The position numbers were made by a program, and so were the translations under genes. This document shows positions 1-12,700 of a stretch of 64,000 nt of DNA, in pieces. The notes beneath the pieces are model-generated. The model was not told the origin of the DNA. It saw only the letters and a program-made list of their open reading frames with translations, and searched no databases. This DNA is from Tubiluchus corallicola (Eukaryota > Priapulida > Priapulimorpha > Priapulimorphida > Tubiluchidae): the NCBI GenBank assembly GCA_030141605.1, contig JAQGDQ010000016.1, positions 944,999-1,008,998 on the forward strand, in the 5' to 3' direction. The first letter of the stretch is position 1, and each line of letters starts with the position of its first letter.

Positions 1-1246
1 AAATGTTTCGTAATTAAAGTTCTGTTTCCTTAAAAGAAGTGAAATTCCTCGTTAGCAATCAGTTACATTCAACAAAAGATCTCAGTCATGATAATGGTGA
101 GTCTCATTAATTCCGTGCAATGTATAAGTCTGCTTGTTCGTGCTTTCCAATTAGTTGTACTATATTTTAAAGACACCATTAAAAAGCTTGGATGATAAGT
201 TATTACAATCCGTTTGCTTACTATAAAAAGTTTTTAGCCTATTTCCCATACTTTTATAGCCTCTTCGGACGTCTGTAGTGGGGTCACAAACCTGGATTTT
301 TACTGGCGAGACTAGTGTAGTTAATCTCAGAAGTTTTGCAATTAGTGTAAAATCAGCAAAACACTTGAGAGAAGCATCATTTAGTAATATAGTTTATAAT
401 GCGGAAAAGTTGCAAACACGAGACTCTGTAAGTTTTTAAGAGGCAACTTCGTATATCGGGTTTGTTTTTGTTTATTTTTTCTCGATAGTATTTTTAGTAT
501 TTGTGTTTCTTCTAACATTTAAAAGGTTCTCCAGCATTTTCCCGGAGACTGTGAATGTTAGGTTGAGATGAAAGTTTGAGAGTCAGAGTTATAAGCTCTT
601 AGCTGGCACCAACTTGAAAGCATACAATCCTCTTAAGGCGCATTTATTGCCCTTTCTTATCTCGCTGGGACAGGTTACCATTTGCATTATATATTTTGCC
701 TAGTTTTCTGAAAGCCTGCTGTGCTTTAAGATAAGCATTAAGTACTTAAAGCGAACTGTATTAAGTGTACTTGCAATAAGTACGATGTTTAATTAATACA
801 GCCTAAACGAATGGAATTAGTCGGTTCTTTTCTTCTTTTCAATGCATAAAAGAATTTGCTATCATTCGATTGTAAGTAGTAAAAACTCGAGCAACTGCCA
901 CTATTTGGGGCTTCCCCTGTGCTTTTAAATTATACGACAGTATGGGTCGTGATTTTCTTATTTCAGACCTGCATGGCGCTGATAAAATTGTTTGTTGTCG
1001 CTTGATATCTGGGCGACAATTCTGATTAGGTTTTTTAATCGCCATTTGATGTGGTCTGGCTGAACATCTGTGAACACAGTCACAACAGAAAGCTTTGAGC
1101 TCCAAAGCTGCCATTTATTTTTGAGAATAACCCATTAAGGCCTCTGCTTTGCATTCTTTCATAATATAATTACGTAATCTTTATAGAATTGTAGTTTTGT
1201 GAGTGATTTTGAGTAGGAACTACAGAAATACCTTTTGTGCCTAAGT

Positions 1247-1272
1247 ATGATGATGATGGTGGTGGTGGTGGT
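1247..1272. repeat. ATG/GTG trinucleotide microsatellite
   Basis: Four ATG/GAT-type triplets run directly into six GGT triplets, a short compound trinucleotide repeat in non-coding DNA upstream of vigilin. It is not part of a reading frame I can support. Confidence 0.8.
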
Positions 1273-1485
1273 AACCATGTACAATTAAAACCCTTTTAAT
1301 TTCCAACCAATATTTGTTTTTTTTTACTTTTTATGTGTTTTATAAAAGAATAACGCCTATAATTTTGTAGATTTAAAGGCAGTAAAATTGGGTCTGTCTA
1401 TTGCTAAATGTACGTACCCTTTTTGTATAGTTTGTACAGCGTTTATTGCACAATTGTCCCTGTATCAGTAAGGCGTAGGCAGAAC

Positions 1486-1547
1486 AAGTCTATACCAAAA
1501 TGTTATTTGTATAGTAAAGTCTATACCAAAATGTTATTTGTATAATA
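1486..1547. repeat. 31-bp tandem duplication
   Basis: Two adjacent 31-bp copies, each beginning AAGTCTATACC, differ at one position near their end (TATAGTA against TATAATA). The near-identity suggests a recent local duplication in non-coding DNA. No function is apparent. Confidence 0.85.
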
Positions 1548-4500
1548 AAGCAGCACTATCTAGTTCTGTATAATTATAATAATATTATAATATCCGTTTT
1601 TATCGTCAGTATGCCCAAAGAACATTATGCAGGAATAGACTTGTCATCAAATGACAATATTATAGCAGGTACAGCAGACCTGCTGTCTCCATATATGTAT
1701 ATACTACATACCTTTGGAATTGTGCTTGAGATTATCTTGAAGATACATATATACCTGACAGATATCCGTCATATTATTACCCTGAATGAATAGGCCTAGT
1801 CAGCATTAATGTTTTAGCCTTTTATTACGGTATCACTAACCTACGTGTAACAACTGTTTTAGTACTAATAAACGCGATATTAAAATCTGAAATTAGGTAA
1901 CTGTTCCATGTGCCACAACCAGGCTCATTATTACTGAATTTACTACCAAAAAAAAAACTTTTAAAGTTGCAAGTTTCTATAAGATTTTCTATCATTTAGT
2001 TAAATTTTTCAAAGCTTAACACATATCAGACGATAACCTGCGGGCTCTAAATCTATACATGTATGAGCTTTAACATTTAAATTTTCGTTATTTTTCCATG
2101 TCTTGGCGAAAGTCTACAAACCAGTTTCATCAATTAACTAATCAATTCTTACAATGTAGAATTTAAAAAAGCGTATTGTCAATGTTTACAATTGCGGGCC
2201 CGATGAGTGCAGAAACAAATTGGGTATCACAATGAAATTGAGTTTCTCTTGCAAATTCTACGCTCTGCACCGTGTTTTACCTCGTGAAAACCCGTTTTAC
2301 GAGCTGAGAGTAAACTTAAATTTCAGACTTTAACCCCTTCGTCTTTTCCTCGGCAGCAGTTCCAGGCTCAGTAACAGCTGGTGCAAACGTGTGCGCGCTA
2401 CTGCAAAGTGCTATGTTGCTACGGGCCTACAGTCTGCAACTTACCAGGCTATCACCCTTCTGTAGTACTAGTAGTACAGGCTAATTATGGATTGCTGCAT
2501 ATGAGTCATTTCAAAAGACTGTTAAGAAACAAACTGCAGTAATTAACTAGTTTATTGTACTCACAAATAAATCTGTGAGGGTAATTTCCAGTCAGTGACA
2601 TCATGATTCATGACGTCATTAACTGCACCCTCGCCATATCTTGCCAACACTTCTCTAGGTAAACGAGTTAATACAATTTCCATTGAATTTGAATAGTTTT
2701 AGGTAATACCGGTAACTATTTAGGGAGCCCACCGTGCATTTTAGTGATCCTGTTTCATTTGAGTGACTTGATCAGATTCAAACTAGGTAAATCTCCTATT
2801 TCGATTGGCTGTCCTTCCACACATGCACATGTTACATGTATGGAATATATATTTATATGTAAATATAATATAATAACATGGACATGCAATTTACTGTTTG
2901 TGTAGGGTTTAAGCTTTTCAAGCAATGAAAATTTTTGCTTGAACGGCTAAGTTTTTGAATTTGCTGGGAGTGTATGGCAACGTTTAGGTGTAAGGTAATC
3001 GTTTCACGTACCACTGAGTTACTTATTACTGTATTTAAGAGTTCAATGACATGTAAAGAATGCTATAATAAGTCGCTTGAAATGCACAGCGGATATTTTA
3101 ATTTAAAAACAATGGGGTCCTCGAATTATAATTCGCGACATGCAGTGAGCAAAAGGTTATTGATAATTGAACCGTTGATTGTGTTACCTGTTGTGTGTTG
3201 TTCAGGTGTCAGACTAATTGGCCTAGACTCAAGAGTAGACTGTGTTAGCAGGTAACTGAGCGGGGCAGAACCTGGTACAATTTTGAATTACTTCTCTAAC
3301 AGCAGGCTAGCACTGAATTTAATAGAAAGGTTATCAAAATACTTTTCTGTGTTTTTTTTGTGAAAGCACTTCGCAAAAAACGATTTTGAATTGCTTGTTT
3401 TTGGCAGGTATCTAGTATATCAAAGTACATTAAAAATCTGAATCGATGAGTCAAAGAAATACTAGGTCCACTCTACCATGCAAAGTGTTAAGAAGTCATT
3501 AGGTCGAAGAAGCACAGATTTACCTTCTACAGTGATGGATTTAACTGACGTGTTATGAAAGAGGTTTTGTTCAAAGTTACAAGACTTAGTGTTTACCAGG
3601 CGCTGCCACAGAATCATCCACGTAACTGTGCGTGTCTTTGCGTACAGCATTTTAGAAATGCTTTACAAAACTGCGAAAGGTCACCCAGCTAGAATTTTAC
3701 GGTAAATGTCAAGAGAGCTTGTCCCGAATACTTGCTGTTTAATTTTCTCGTTATTGATATTGGAGTATGTACGCCACTCTGTACATTAATTATGTTCCGT
3801 TTTGTTGTTATTCCACTTTTTGTAGATTATGTGCACGATTGTGGGTTGAAAAATTATTCTAATGTCCGTGGCCATTCATGATCTGATAATGATTTTCGTC
3901 TGTCTGGTGCCATCGTTCCCTGAACTGCCTGGGGCCAACATTGAGTGTGCAGCCATGCTGAGCCAGCGAGAGTAAATAAACTTGGTGTGACTCTAGAGTA
4001 AACACAAATTAAAAGGGCCACCGAGTGTGTAGTATGTTTAGAGCACTCGAAGGGAGAAGGAAAAATGAGACAAACTATTACCAGACTTGTAAACTTACTA
4101 TAATTATTAAAGGTCAAACTTTTTGTGCTAGATGAGACAAGATTAGTCCTACATATTGCGCGGGGAATCTAAAACGGTTTACTGAGTACATAAGAGTGTA
4201 CACAATAAAAGCTATGAAAGTTATACCTTTTTTGCGAATGTGTTATTTGCCAAATGCATTCTGATTAAATTCTCAAGGCTCAAATCGTTTTCAGTAGATT
4301 CGGCAACCTCTGGCGTATGATGGGACGTCTGCTGCTTTATCCATTGTAGTACAAGTTCTCTGACAAAACCTTCAGTCGTTCTGCATATGTGCTGAAGCTC
4401 TAGTATAGATTTCACGATTAATGTGCAATACGTTGTTGTTTTAGTGCTTTTTTTTTATAAAATTCAGCAAATGTCCCGCACCCATTTTCCATATCCCATT

Positions 4501-6734
4501 ACATTGGTTTTTTTGCTCAGTAGTGTCAATGCATAAGGCAGTAAATTTGAAAATACGTTAAAAATCATCTTGGGAAATTTCGAAAAGTTGTTAATACCGC
4601 TGTCATAATACAAAAAATGTAAAAGTGGGCCAGTAAATTTTATGTCCCAGAAATGATGTAAAGTCCAGAATAATGTGTTGTTTCCGCTTCACAAATACCT
4701 GAAAGACCTTTAAAAGCTGTAGAAAATTTTATGTAATAGGAAGAGAATAGTGTTGGGAAGACTATGAGACTAACGTGTAGTCTATACTGCAACACTGGCT
4801 ATTATGACATTGCTATTAATGTGGACAGTGGATAATATGAGAGGCCGTATAAGCGAAAAAAGCGTTATTTACTTGAGCTATTTTTTGTACTGGTAGGTGT
4901 TCATCCCAAACTAGGCCAGTGGCCACTCGGGGTAAGAGAGAGAAATCTTAACGCAGATTCAGAAAAATAGAATTTTTAGTAGCTAATTTGCCAATTTTGA
5001 AGCAAGTGAGTTTGTAGTTAACAGGCATACCGTGGTAAGGAACTTACACAATTTGTAAGAGATCCTTGAAGGGAAAATGGATTTATAGTCAGCCATTCCG
5101 TATCTGGTGTTGTCCATGGTAAAATATATGAAAGCAACAAAACTATGGAACAAGTTCTATATTAGCTGCATACATGTCTGAGTTAGCCACTTTTTTTCCA
5201 GAACCCGAAAGACTTAAATATATATGAGATTAATGCGGCTATTGTCAAGCTATAACAAGGTCTATATGGTCAACCTAATGTCAGATTTTGGTGTCAGTCA
5301 AATCACAATAATATACATTAGAATTAAATTTTATTGGTTTGCGTGCACTAAGTTGACAAATTTTAGCTGCCTGTTTGACGTGGTGGTAATCAGGAAGTGT
5401 CACGACAAATCAATGTTGTTACCAAGAAACTTTCTGCATTTTATTCTGTCACCAAGCATGAGATAAATGGTATGGTATGGGCTCCTTTGACTGGCAGTCT
5501 TTTACAAATAATTGTTTTGTTATAACTTACGAGGTATTATAGTTATGTTAAATTATCGCAATCAATTCAGTTCAGTTAAATTCAAGTTTGTTTTCCTAAA
5601 CACAAACAAAAAAATTAAACAATAACATCTTAATAACAAATGAACTACGTGTAGTTACTTAAACTACAAATCGAAATTTAGACTAACTCTAGCAATGAAC
5701 TAACTATATTACATTGTAATTTGAATTTTCAATTGCTTTCAAAGTATTTAGCAACACAATAATTATGAATATATATACCATAAAGATATAAAATACAAAT
5801 TTTTTTAAAAAATACAAAAACTCGTCTTCACTCATCACCGTCATCACCATTAAAATAGTCAAGACTTCATTTAAAATCATGCAACGGGTTGGTTAGTCAT
5901 ATTAATTGTCAGATAAACTTAGCAGAAATATTTTATATATTTTACACTCACAGAGTTCCTAACACTCCACTGAATTAAATATTTCTGACGTGTTTTCACA
6001 TTAATTAGATATACCAAGCTTTCTGTATTGTTCGCTAGCTTTCTACTAGTAAGTTCCACGTGCCAATAAATAATTAATGGCACTTAATTTACTCGCTCGT
6101 GTGTTGACGTCACTATTACCATTGTGCCCATTGACTGTTTTCACTTTTTCACTTTTCATCAGACTTCATGGCTGTATAGACTATATTCATATATGGTATG
6201 GTCTGTATTATAACAGTGAATGAACATGTTAGGACATCGTTTCCCATTTTCCCTAGTATCAAAGAGGCTGGAAACCTTAAGCAGCAGTGCTCCCTGCTCT
6301 GTTACCTACTGTACTACCATGAATTAAATTTTTGCAAAAGTTTACCTGACTTCATGAAATAAATTAAATAATTACTTTTCTAGATATTTTTATAGCCACG
6401 GCTTAGCCATGGTTGTAAAGAATTTTACTTCTTGGTTTAAAACATCTGCTATCGGTCTGGAATTGCTGAAATGTGGCGTAATAACTTAGCCGCGTACTTA
6501 TTTTTACACTATACTTACTGCAGTTAAGGAAATCGCTACTCAGTGTGCTTGCAATGTAACAAAAATGTGCCATCTTTGCAGTCTGTCCTGCTAGAAACAG
6601 CATGTAAATCCCATTAAAAATTACATAAAACTGCTTATTATGAAAAACTCTGATTCAGCCAATATGCTGTGTTTTTCTGAGCTTATCCATTGTTTCAGCA
6701 GCAGTACTGTCGACTCGGATTTGAATAATCGACT

Positions 6735-9700
6735 ATGAATATGGATACAATGATACAATCTGAGGAGCTGAACAGGTAGGTGTTCTGACAGGTATGACGT
6801 GTGCTGACAACATTGAGAATTGCGTCTTTTTTGCTTAATTTATCCTTTTTTGCTTGTTCTTTTTCATCTGCTCTCTTCCTGTTGTTTCCAAATGCATTTG
6901 ATAAATATCATTTTAAGCATGAGTTACTCGTGTTGCTTTTTTACTGAAACTCTACCATAATTTTAAAAATGCTTACTCCTTAATTTTTTTATAGAAATTC
7001 ACTAGATTCCTTAAGCATTGTCGGTGTTAGAACGTGTACATTTAAGAAATGAGCGCACTGATAATATTTAATAGTGATTTAATAACTGTAAACTATTCCG
7101 GGTATAAAATATTAGCCATCTACAATGCCTTAACGTCATTTCATAAACTGAGAAGCAAGTACAGTACCATCAGCATTTATTAATTTTTTTTAACAGCCAC
7201 TCTGTCCAATGTGCATTTAGCATTAATTTTTTATGACTTGGCAAAACGAGAATGCCATCCATTACAAGTAAATGAAAAGCTGCAATTCTATACATTTTTG
7301 TTGTTTTGAAATCCTTATTTCAACATTTTGTGTGTTTCATCCTAATAATGTTTCTGGAAAGCTGAGATACATAGTTTACGTACTGGATTGGATAAAATCT
7401 AATCACTTTGTCGCAGTCATGGTCGAGATACGGCTTTGAGGAGCTTACAGGATTAAGTGTGTGCAATCCATTCTCTTACGTTTGCTTTTGTATTACTTAA
7501 CTGCAGTGCACGGAGAATCCTGCTATTCTAGCGCTTTACAGCATCAAATGTTCTCAAACTAGCAACATCATTTCATCAACATTTTGCAATGTGTTTTATT
7601 TTAAAATAGAGCTGTGTAGAAAAACACAGCTCCAGTCGCATTTCTATGTTTTTAATCTTACACCAAAAAGCAAGATACCTTGTATGTGTCTAACTTAAGT
7701 ATCAGTTAGCTAACTTGAGTGCTTGTTTTGCTTGCTTACTTGTTTGATGGCTTTTACCAAAAACCAAGAATTTTGGGAAAATTTTGTTGTGCTTAAAATT
7801 GTGTCATGTGAGCATTTACCATAAGATTTTTAGCTTTAGGTTGCATTTTTAGGGTAAACAACAACCATGCGGAAGAGGCGTACGAACCAGCATCACCTCC
7901 TACATACAGTGAGGCATTCCCACCTCTCGTCTCCCAACCTCGGCAACCCACTGCTCACCCATCTAGCTTAGGAAAATGGAATCAGAAAATGGCTGTGAGA
8001 ACATCATCTGTTACACAGGTTTGTTTTTATTACTAAGGTGTTCAGTCAAACTGCAAAAACATTTATGTCTGTATTATGTATTTCTTACATACTTATAATT
8101 TGAAATATTGTACTTGCCTAAATTTAGATTTCTTAATACGGCAGTAATAATTGTATTGCAAATGGCAGAAAAATGAAAAGCGATAACATAATTTTAAGAA
8201 ACTGTGAGTTTGAAGGCTATCCTGCAGCCATCCTTCTTCATAGCTTTGACTTAAAGAAGATTTGGTTAAAGAAGTTTGGTTAAATTTCTGGGTAATCAAT
8301 AGCTTTTATTGAGCTTCCCTTGGGTTATCATTTAGGTGTGTTTTGTTTTTTATTTAATTGATACTTGAAAAATGGGCCTACAGTGAATTAATATTTTATA
8401 AATATTGTGTAATGATGTGAGTGTTTTTGTGCAAATGTGTTTTCTGTTCTTTAAATAACATTGCTATTACAAAAAATCTTATTTATAAATATAGACACTT
8501 ACGGTGCTTGGAAGTTTGTGTCCATCTGGCACAATTATTCAGGTACAAGTACAAGATGTGATTTTTTATTAGCAAGTTCAGCTAGTCGCATTTGTTACTT
8601 ATACATGTACCTACAATATTGTATAGGTTTTCACTGTACCAATGGAGGAACGCAGATTCAAAGACTTTGAAATGCATGAGCAGAATTTCGGTGGACAAAG
8701 TGAACAGGCTAAAATTTGTGCTGACATCATGCAAAAGACAGGTAAGATGGGTAGACCTTTCTGTTTCCTCTGTAAGTTTAGAAAGGGGCCATTTGCTGTT
8801 GTTCTTGAATTGCTTATTTGGTACCGAGTAGCTATACCTGTATTATAAACTTTGCAGTTCGCATTACTGCTCTCTTGCAAGAGCAATTTCCCCTTACTCA
8901 ATTCAGTAGCAATTGTGCTAACACACTTTCCGTTTGAGGAAAAGGGTTATCTGCCGGGGCTACAAAACACATTGTTTAAAACAAATATAGGTACCCTTGT
9001 GTGCCTAAAAGGTTTGTGACCTTTGAGTGACTATGACACCGATCATATGTTACGTAAGCAATGCTTATGATGGATTCAATCAGACCTGTTGATTTGGGAT
9101 ATCAATAGTGAAGGAAGTTGTCAGTTACTTCAGTTGGAACCAAATTGATTTTTGGTAATATGAGGTACAATGTTTACAATAGCGTATAAGATTGTCAATG
9201 CATGCACATCGCATATAAGATTAGCTCACCTTCTAGGACTAAAATTAAAGATGTTGGCAGAAGTATTAGTTTGAATTGAGCAGAAGAGATAGGATAACAT
9301 AATAGTTTTTTTGTAGGATGCCACATTGAAATGAACATGAACCGTGATCAGAGTCTGACACTTGTTGTAACAGGAAAGAATGACGCGGTTATGCAGGCAC
9401 GGCGCAAAATACTCAATGAACTACAGATGCAGGTACATTTTATTGCAGCATCAATGCCAATCCTTAATGTTCCTGGGATTTTTTGCTTTTAATGTTGCTT
9501 ATGGTTCTCCAATTTTTTTTCACAAAATCTCACAACTTTTCGTGCAACTTTGTAGTGTATTATATAATTAAGAAATGTTCCACGTCAGTTGAATTTGAAG
9601 ATTATTTGAAGTTAAATTGACAGAAAGGAAAAATATGAAAAAATCGAATATAAATGTTTATAGTAAACTAAATTAATATCATATTCGGTTATTGATCTGG

Positions 9701-12700
9701 GTGCATAATAATTGATGAGAGAGTAAGTTAATCTCAAGCGAGTAACTTTTTGAGATTTTAGTACTTTTCATGTGTTTCTAGGTAACGGTTATCATCAACA
9801 TCCCTAAGGATCACCATCGTGTTCTTCTTGGTCGAAGCGGAAGCAACCTGGCAAAACTGGAGTTGGAAACGGCGACAAAAATCAGCATACCGAGGCAGGA
9901 TGAGAATTCTGACGCCATCCGAATTACTGGAACAAAAGAGGGCATCGATAAAGCAAGACACGAGATACAGGTCATTTCTGATGAACAGGTAATCTTTGTA
10001 TACTGTGGCACCTAATTAAAGCATTTTACTGATAATACCTGGAATTAAATCAGAGAGTAGAACTCATTTTAGATTATATTATACATATTTAATTACACTA
10101 GATCACGATAGCCGATATTCTTATTAATAAAATGCACGTCAAGCTATTTTTGGTTTAGTGAAATGAAAATTAACATTACTTCTGTGTAATTATAAGCTAA
10201 TGAGCTGATGGAATATTACCACAATTTTAAAATGTCAAAGTTCTGCCTTTCGTCATAATATGCCAAGCATATCCAGGTGTGCAGACACGTATTTCAAATC
10301 CTTGATGGACATAATGGCTTTAAGTACATAAAAACTCGATCAACATGTTAATAATGATTTTAATTTCAGCTTTTTTATGCAATGTTGGCTTGTTCAACTA
10401 CTATTTTTTATTCCTGAATTTTGAGTCCATAAATTGCTCTTTCACTGGCACAATGTGTATTGATGAACTTGCAAAAAATGTTGAAACAAAATATTTAGAT
10501 GATTAATTTGGAAAGTATCGATCTTGCTAATTTAGAGGTGTGCGTTTTTGCATTTCCTCTTTTTGCTGTTATAGGCAAAATTGGCGTTTGAACGCTTGCA
10601 TGTCAAGAAAGCCTACCACCCTTTTATTTGTGGACCGCATAATGAATTAACTGCTGCAATATCCCGGGAAACAGGAGCACGAATAAACGTTCCACCTCCG
10701 GCAGTCATGAAAGATGAAATCTGTGTTGCAGGAGAAAAGGAAGGCGTTGCAAAAGCTGTGCACAGAATCATGGAAATCTACGAAGAAAAGGTAACCAGGG
10801 GCCAGATTCACTAAAGTTCTTACGAACAATTTTCTTCGTTAAGTTTGTGCGTATGAACTTTTTGACGCTACGCACGGATTCACTAAACCGTCTTCGTAAA
10901 AATCTTAAATTTGCTCGTAACTTATGCGGGGATTAGAGTTTCCGTAGTACAATTTTGCATGTTGTGCACAGTTTAAATGGCTATGGCTGGTGTTTTCGTG
11001 GAAGAGGAAAAGGCTAATAATAGAAATTCCCTCTCCCTCTCCCTCTCCCACTGCCTCTATGTTTAAGTAAATGTATTCACTCTTCAACATATTTTTATGA
11101 AAGCTTTTTGAAATTTGAAATTAATTTTCCTTTCCTAATGATTGTTGTTAACCCCTGCCCCATACAAAGTTCTTAACTTTTTAGCAGCGGAAATGTCAGA
11201 CTGTTTCTGTTGAAGTGAGCAAGTCCCAGCACAAGTACGTCATTGGCCCTCGGGCTGCCAATCTAAGTGAGATTCTAGAAACAACTGGTGTGTCGGTGGA
11301 GATGCCGCCCCTGAACAACCTTTCAGAAACAATTACCCTGCGTGGCGAGCCCGACAAACTCGGGGCTGCACTAACTCTTGTATATGCTAAGGTATTTCAA
11401 TTAGTGTTTCACTGCTTAGTAAGTTGCTTATTTATATTTTTATTAAATTCAAGTTTTAAAGCTGTTGCTTTCTTTGCTGAGGGTCTGTTATTCTGCTCTG
11501 AGAAAACAGCTTAACTTACTGTGATACATGCCTTTACTGATGGTAGTATGAGGTATCAATAGAATGCATACGGAAGGTACAATTGTTTTGGTGTAGTCTA
11601 ACAAAACTACTTTTAATACTGAGTCTGTGAACTGGTGCTACATTGACCCAGTTGTTAATTACTAACAATTGTTAAAGGAAGATAGGATGATTTTTCATAT
11701 ACTACCCTATTTTCAAGTCCAATAAAAAGTATACATTTTAACACTAATAATACTGCAAAAGCGTTTCTCATAATTAAGTAATAGATTAAAAACCTAATTA
11801 ACGACGGGCGAGCCCAACTATTGATGTCATCACAAACTAACATAATTTTCAATGGCAGAAGAATTCTACGAGCGTGTTGCACGTGTTTGCGAAAGCGAAA
11901 ATTGAAGTACAGTGTAATTGTAAGATATTCAGTGTGTTGTACTAAAAAATAGTAATTAGTAACTAGTAAAAAATATCTTTTAAAATAAAAATTCAAATTT
12001 ACTGCTGTGCTCACACATGAGCTGTCGAACATGTGTAGTGCATGAGAAACCAACACATCTGAACTGAGAGGTACAGCACCTGTTTTTGTGTAATGCGTTT
12101 CCAAAATGCAGGTGCTAGTGCTAACTAGCAAATGGCGAAATGCATGTAATAGTGAAGAACTAATGGTGCAAACGCCAAATTGTGTTTGTGTGGTAACAAT
12201 TCTTTCACGCAAGTCATTTTTGAAAAAAATTGTGTGTTCTGTGTTCCCTTTCAGTATTTTAAAGTAGCAGATTGTTTTGACCTACAGTTAAAGATTGGGT
12301 CCGGTTTTGCTTTAAGCTTGTGAAAGTATGATTCTGAAGACTGGGACATGAAACTTTTCTTTTATTGTTCAGTGACTAGTGTACTTCTCCAAATTCTCGA
12401 AATTTTATTTCTGCAATATTGTTTACAGGCTAACAGTGTATGTGCAACCGAAGTTGAAGCTGAAGCTTGGTTGCATAAGTTCATCATTGGCAAGGCCGGC
12501 AGCAACATTCGTCAACTCACCGAGGACCTTCAGAAAGTCCATGTGGAGTTCGTCGATGACAAAATCGTGATTGAGGGCCCGCCAGAGCAGGTTGAGGAAG
12601 CTCGGAAAAATTTGGAAAAACATATCGCTGAACTGGTGAGTGGCTAGAGTAATGAATTGCAGACGACTGTTTATTTCTCTTAATGTTTAACAAAGTATTA

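Larger units (their letters stand above)
1..6698. other. Gene-free upstream region, probable 5' flank and 5' UTR intron of vigilin
   Basis: No open reading frame here resembles a known protein, and the longest are under 100 codons with no plausible exon chain. The sequence is AT-rich and mostly unique to the eye. It contains two small repeats, listed separately. The polypyrimidine tract and AG ending at 6698 look like a splice acceptor feeding the first coding exon of vigilin, so at least one untranslated exon and the promoter probably lie in this stretch. I cannot locate the transcription start: no convincing TATA/Inr pair or CpG-rich block stands out. A promoter for a neighbouring gene to the left is also possible. 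Confidence 0.5.

Noticed and set aside
11655-12212. 185-codon frame antisense to vigilin
   Set aside because: It lies wholly within a vigilin intron and shows no domain, signal or repeat relationship I can recognise. It could be part of an old transposon but cannot be supported.
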